Shown here: in pieces, positions 5,206-5,284 of the stretch
Position numbering within the stretch: position 1 is the stretch's first letter
Layout of the letters: every line of letters begins with the position of its first letter
Origin: JAGKXB01 sp964498835
GTDB lineage: Bacteria > Pseudomonadota > Gammaproteobacteria > Burkholderiales > Burkholderiaceae_D
Direction of reading: 5' to 3'
Assembly: GCA_964498835.1 (NCBI GenBank)
Contig: CAZCIX010000082.1
Coordinates: forward strand, 1-5,284
Length of the DNA stretch: 5,284 nt
Made by a program: the position numbers and the translations under genes
The notes under the pieces: model-generated
Told to the model about the DNA's origin: nothing
Database searches by the model: none
Seen by the model: only the letters and a program-made list of their open reading frames with translations

Positions 5206-5284
5206 TTAACTACCCACCCAAACCTCACCATTCGGCCCAGTCTGCGGGGCGCTGACGCCAAAATGCTGGTAGGTTGCTGGCGTG
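5206..5284 (-). CDS. Possible 3' end of a convergent gene, cut by the window edge
   Basis: The sequence turns visibly GC-richer from about 5210 to the end, unlike the AT-rich gap before it. On the minus strand one frame is open for 25 codons and ends TAA at 5206 (C-terminus ...GPNGEVWVGS). A second frame ends TGA at 5225 (...RPADWAEW), and a plus-strand frame is also open. The stretch is too short to choose a frame with certainty or to recognise a product. No terminator hairpin is visible between it and protein B. Confidence 0.3.
   Translation of the reverse strand, partial: TPATYQHFGVSAPQTGPNGEVWVGS

Noticed and set aside
1..5284. CRISPR arrays, insertion sequences, tRNA genes or attachment sites
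   Set aside because: No regularly spaced repeats, transposase-like frames, tRNA-like folds or flanking duplications were seen on either strand.

Overview
This window looks like chromosomal DNA of a betaproteobacterium, probably of the Burkholderiales type. Two independent features point there. The RNase P RNA (minus strand, left end) carries the short specificity-domain layout that I recall from Ralstonia/Alcaligenes-type RNAs, and the HtpG protein reads very like Burkholderia HtpG throughout. No database search was possible, so the placement rests on recollection of these sequences.

Layout, left to right. Positions 2-39 hold a plus-strand intrinsic terminator for a gene outside the window. 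rnpB follows on the minus strand (about 44-385) with its promoter at 393-421. A short AT-rich divergent region leads into a 375-residue protein of unknown function (478-1605, here 'protein A'). A hairpin (1637-1671) and a textbook sigma-32 promoter (1719-1746) precede htpG (1795-3705), which ends at a strong rho-independent terminator (3732-3757). The 322-base gap after htpG holds that terminator, alternative inverted repeats, and an AT-rich promoter with a perfect 9-bp dyad overlapping its -10 box. A second unknown protein (4031-5170, 'protein B') follows. The last ~80 bases may be the 3' end of a convergent minus-strand gene.

The most interesting content is proteins A and B. They are paralogues of almost equal length that flank the heat-shock chaperone gene in the same orientation. 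Both have a helical N-terminal third with a degenerate ankyrin-like unit. Both have a C-terminal region of about 240 residues that reads like a diverged mitochondrial-carrier-type membrane domain, with three weakly repeated helices. This architecture is unexpected in a free-living bacterium. It suggests a host-associated lifestyle, with A and B as candidate host-directed (possibly organelle-directed) or host-derived proteins; that is inference. rnpB and htpG are ordinary core genes. Each gene appears to be its own transcription unit: htpG has its own heat-shock promoter and terminator, and A and B have their own AT-rich upstream regions.
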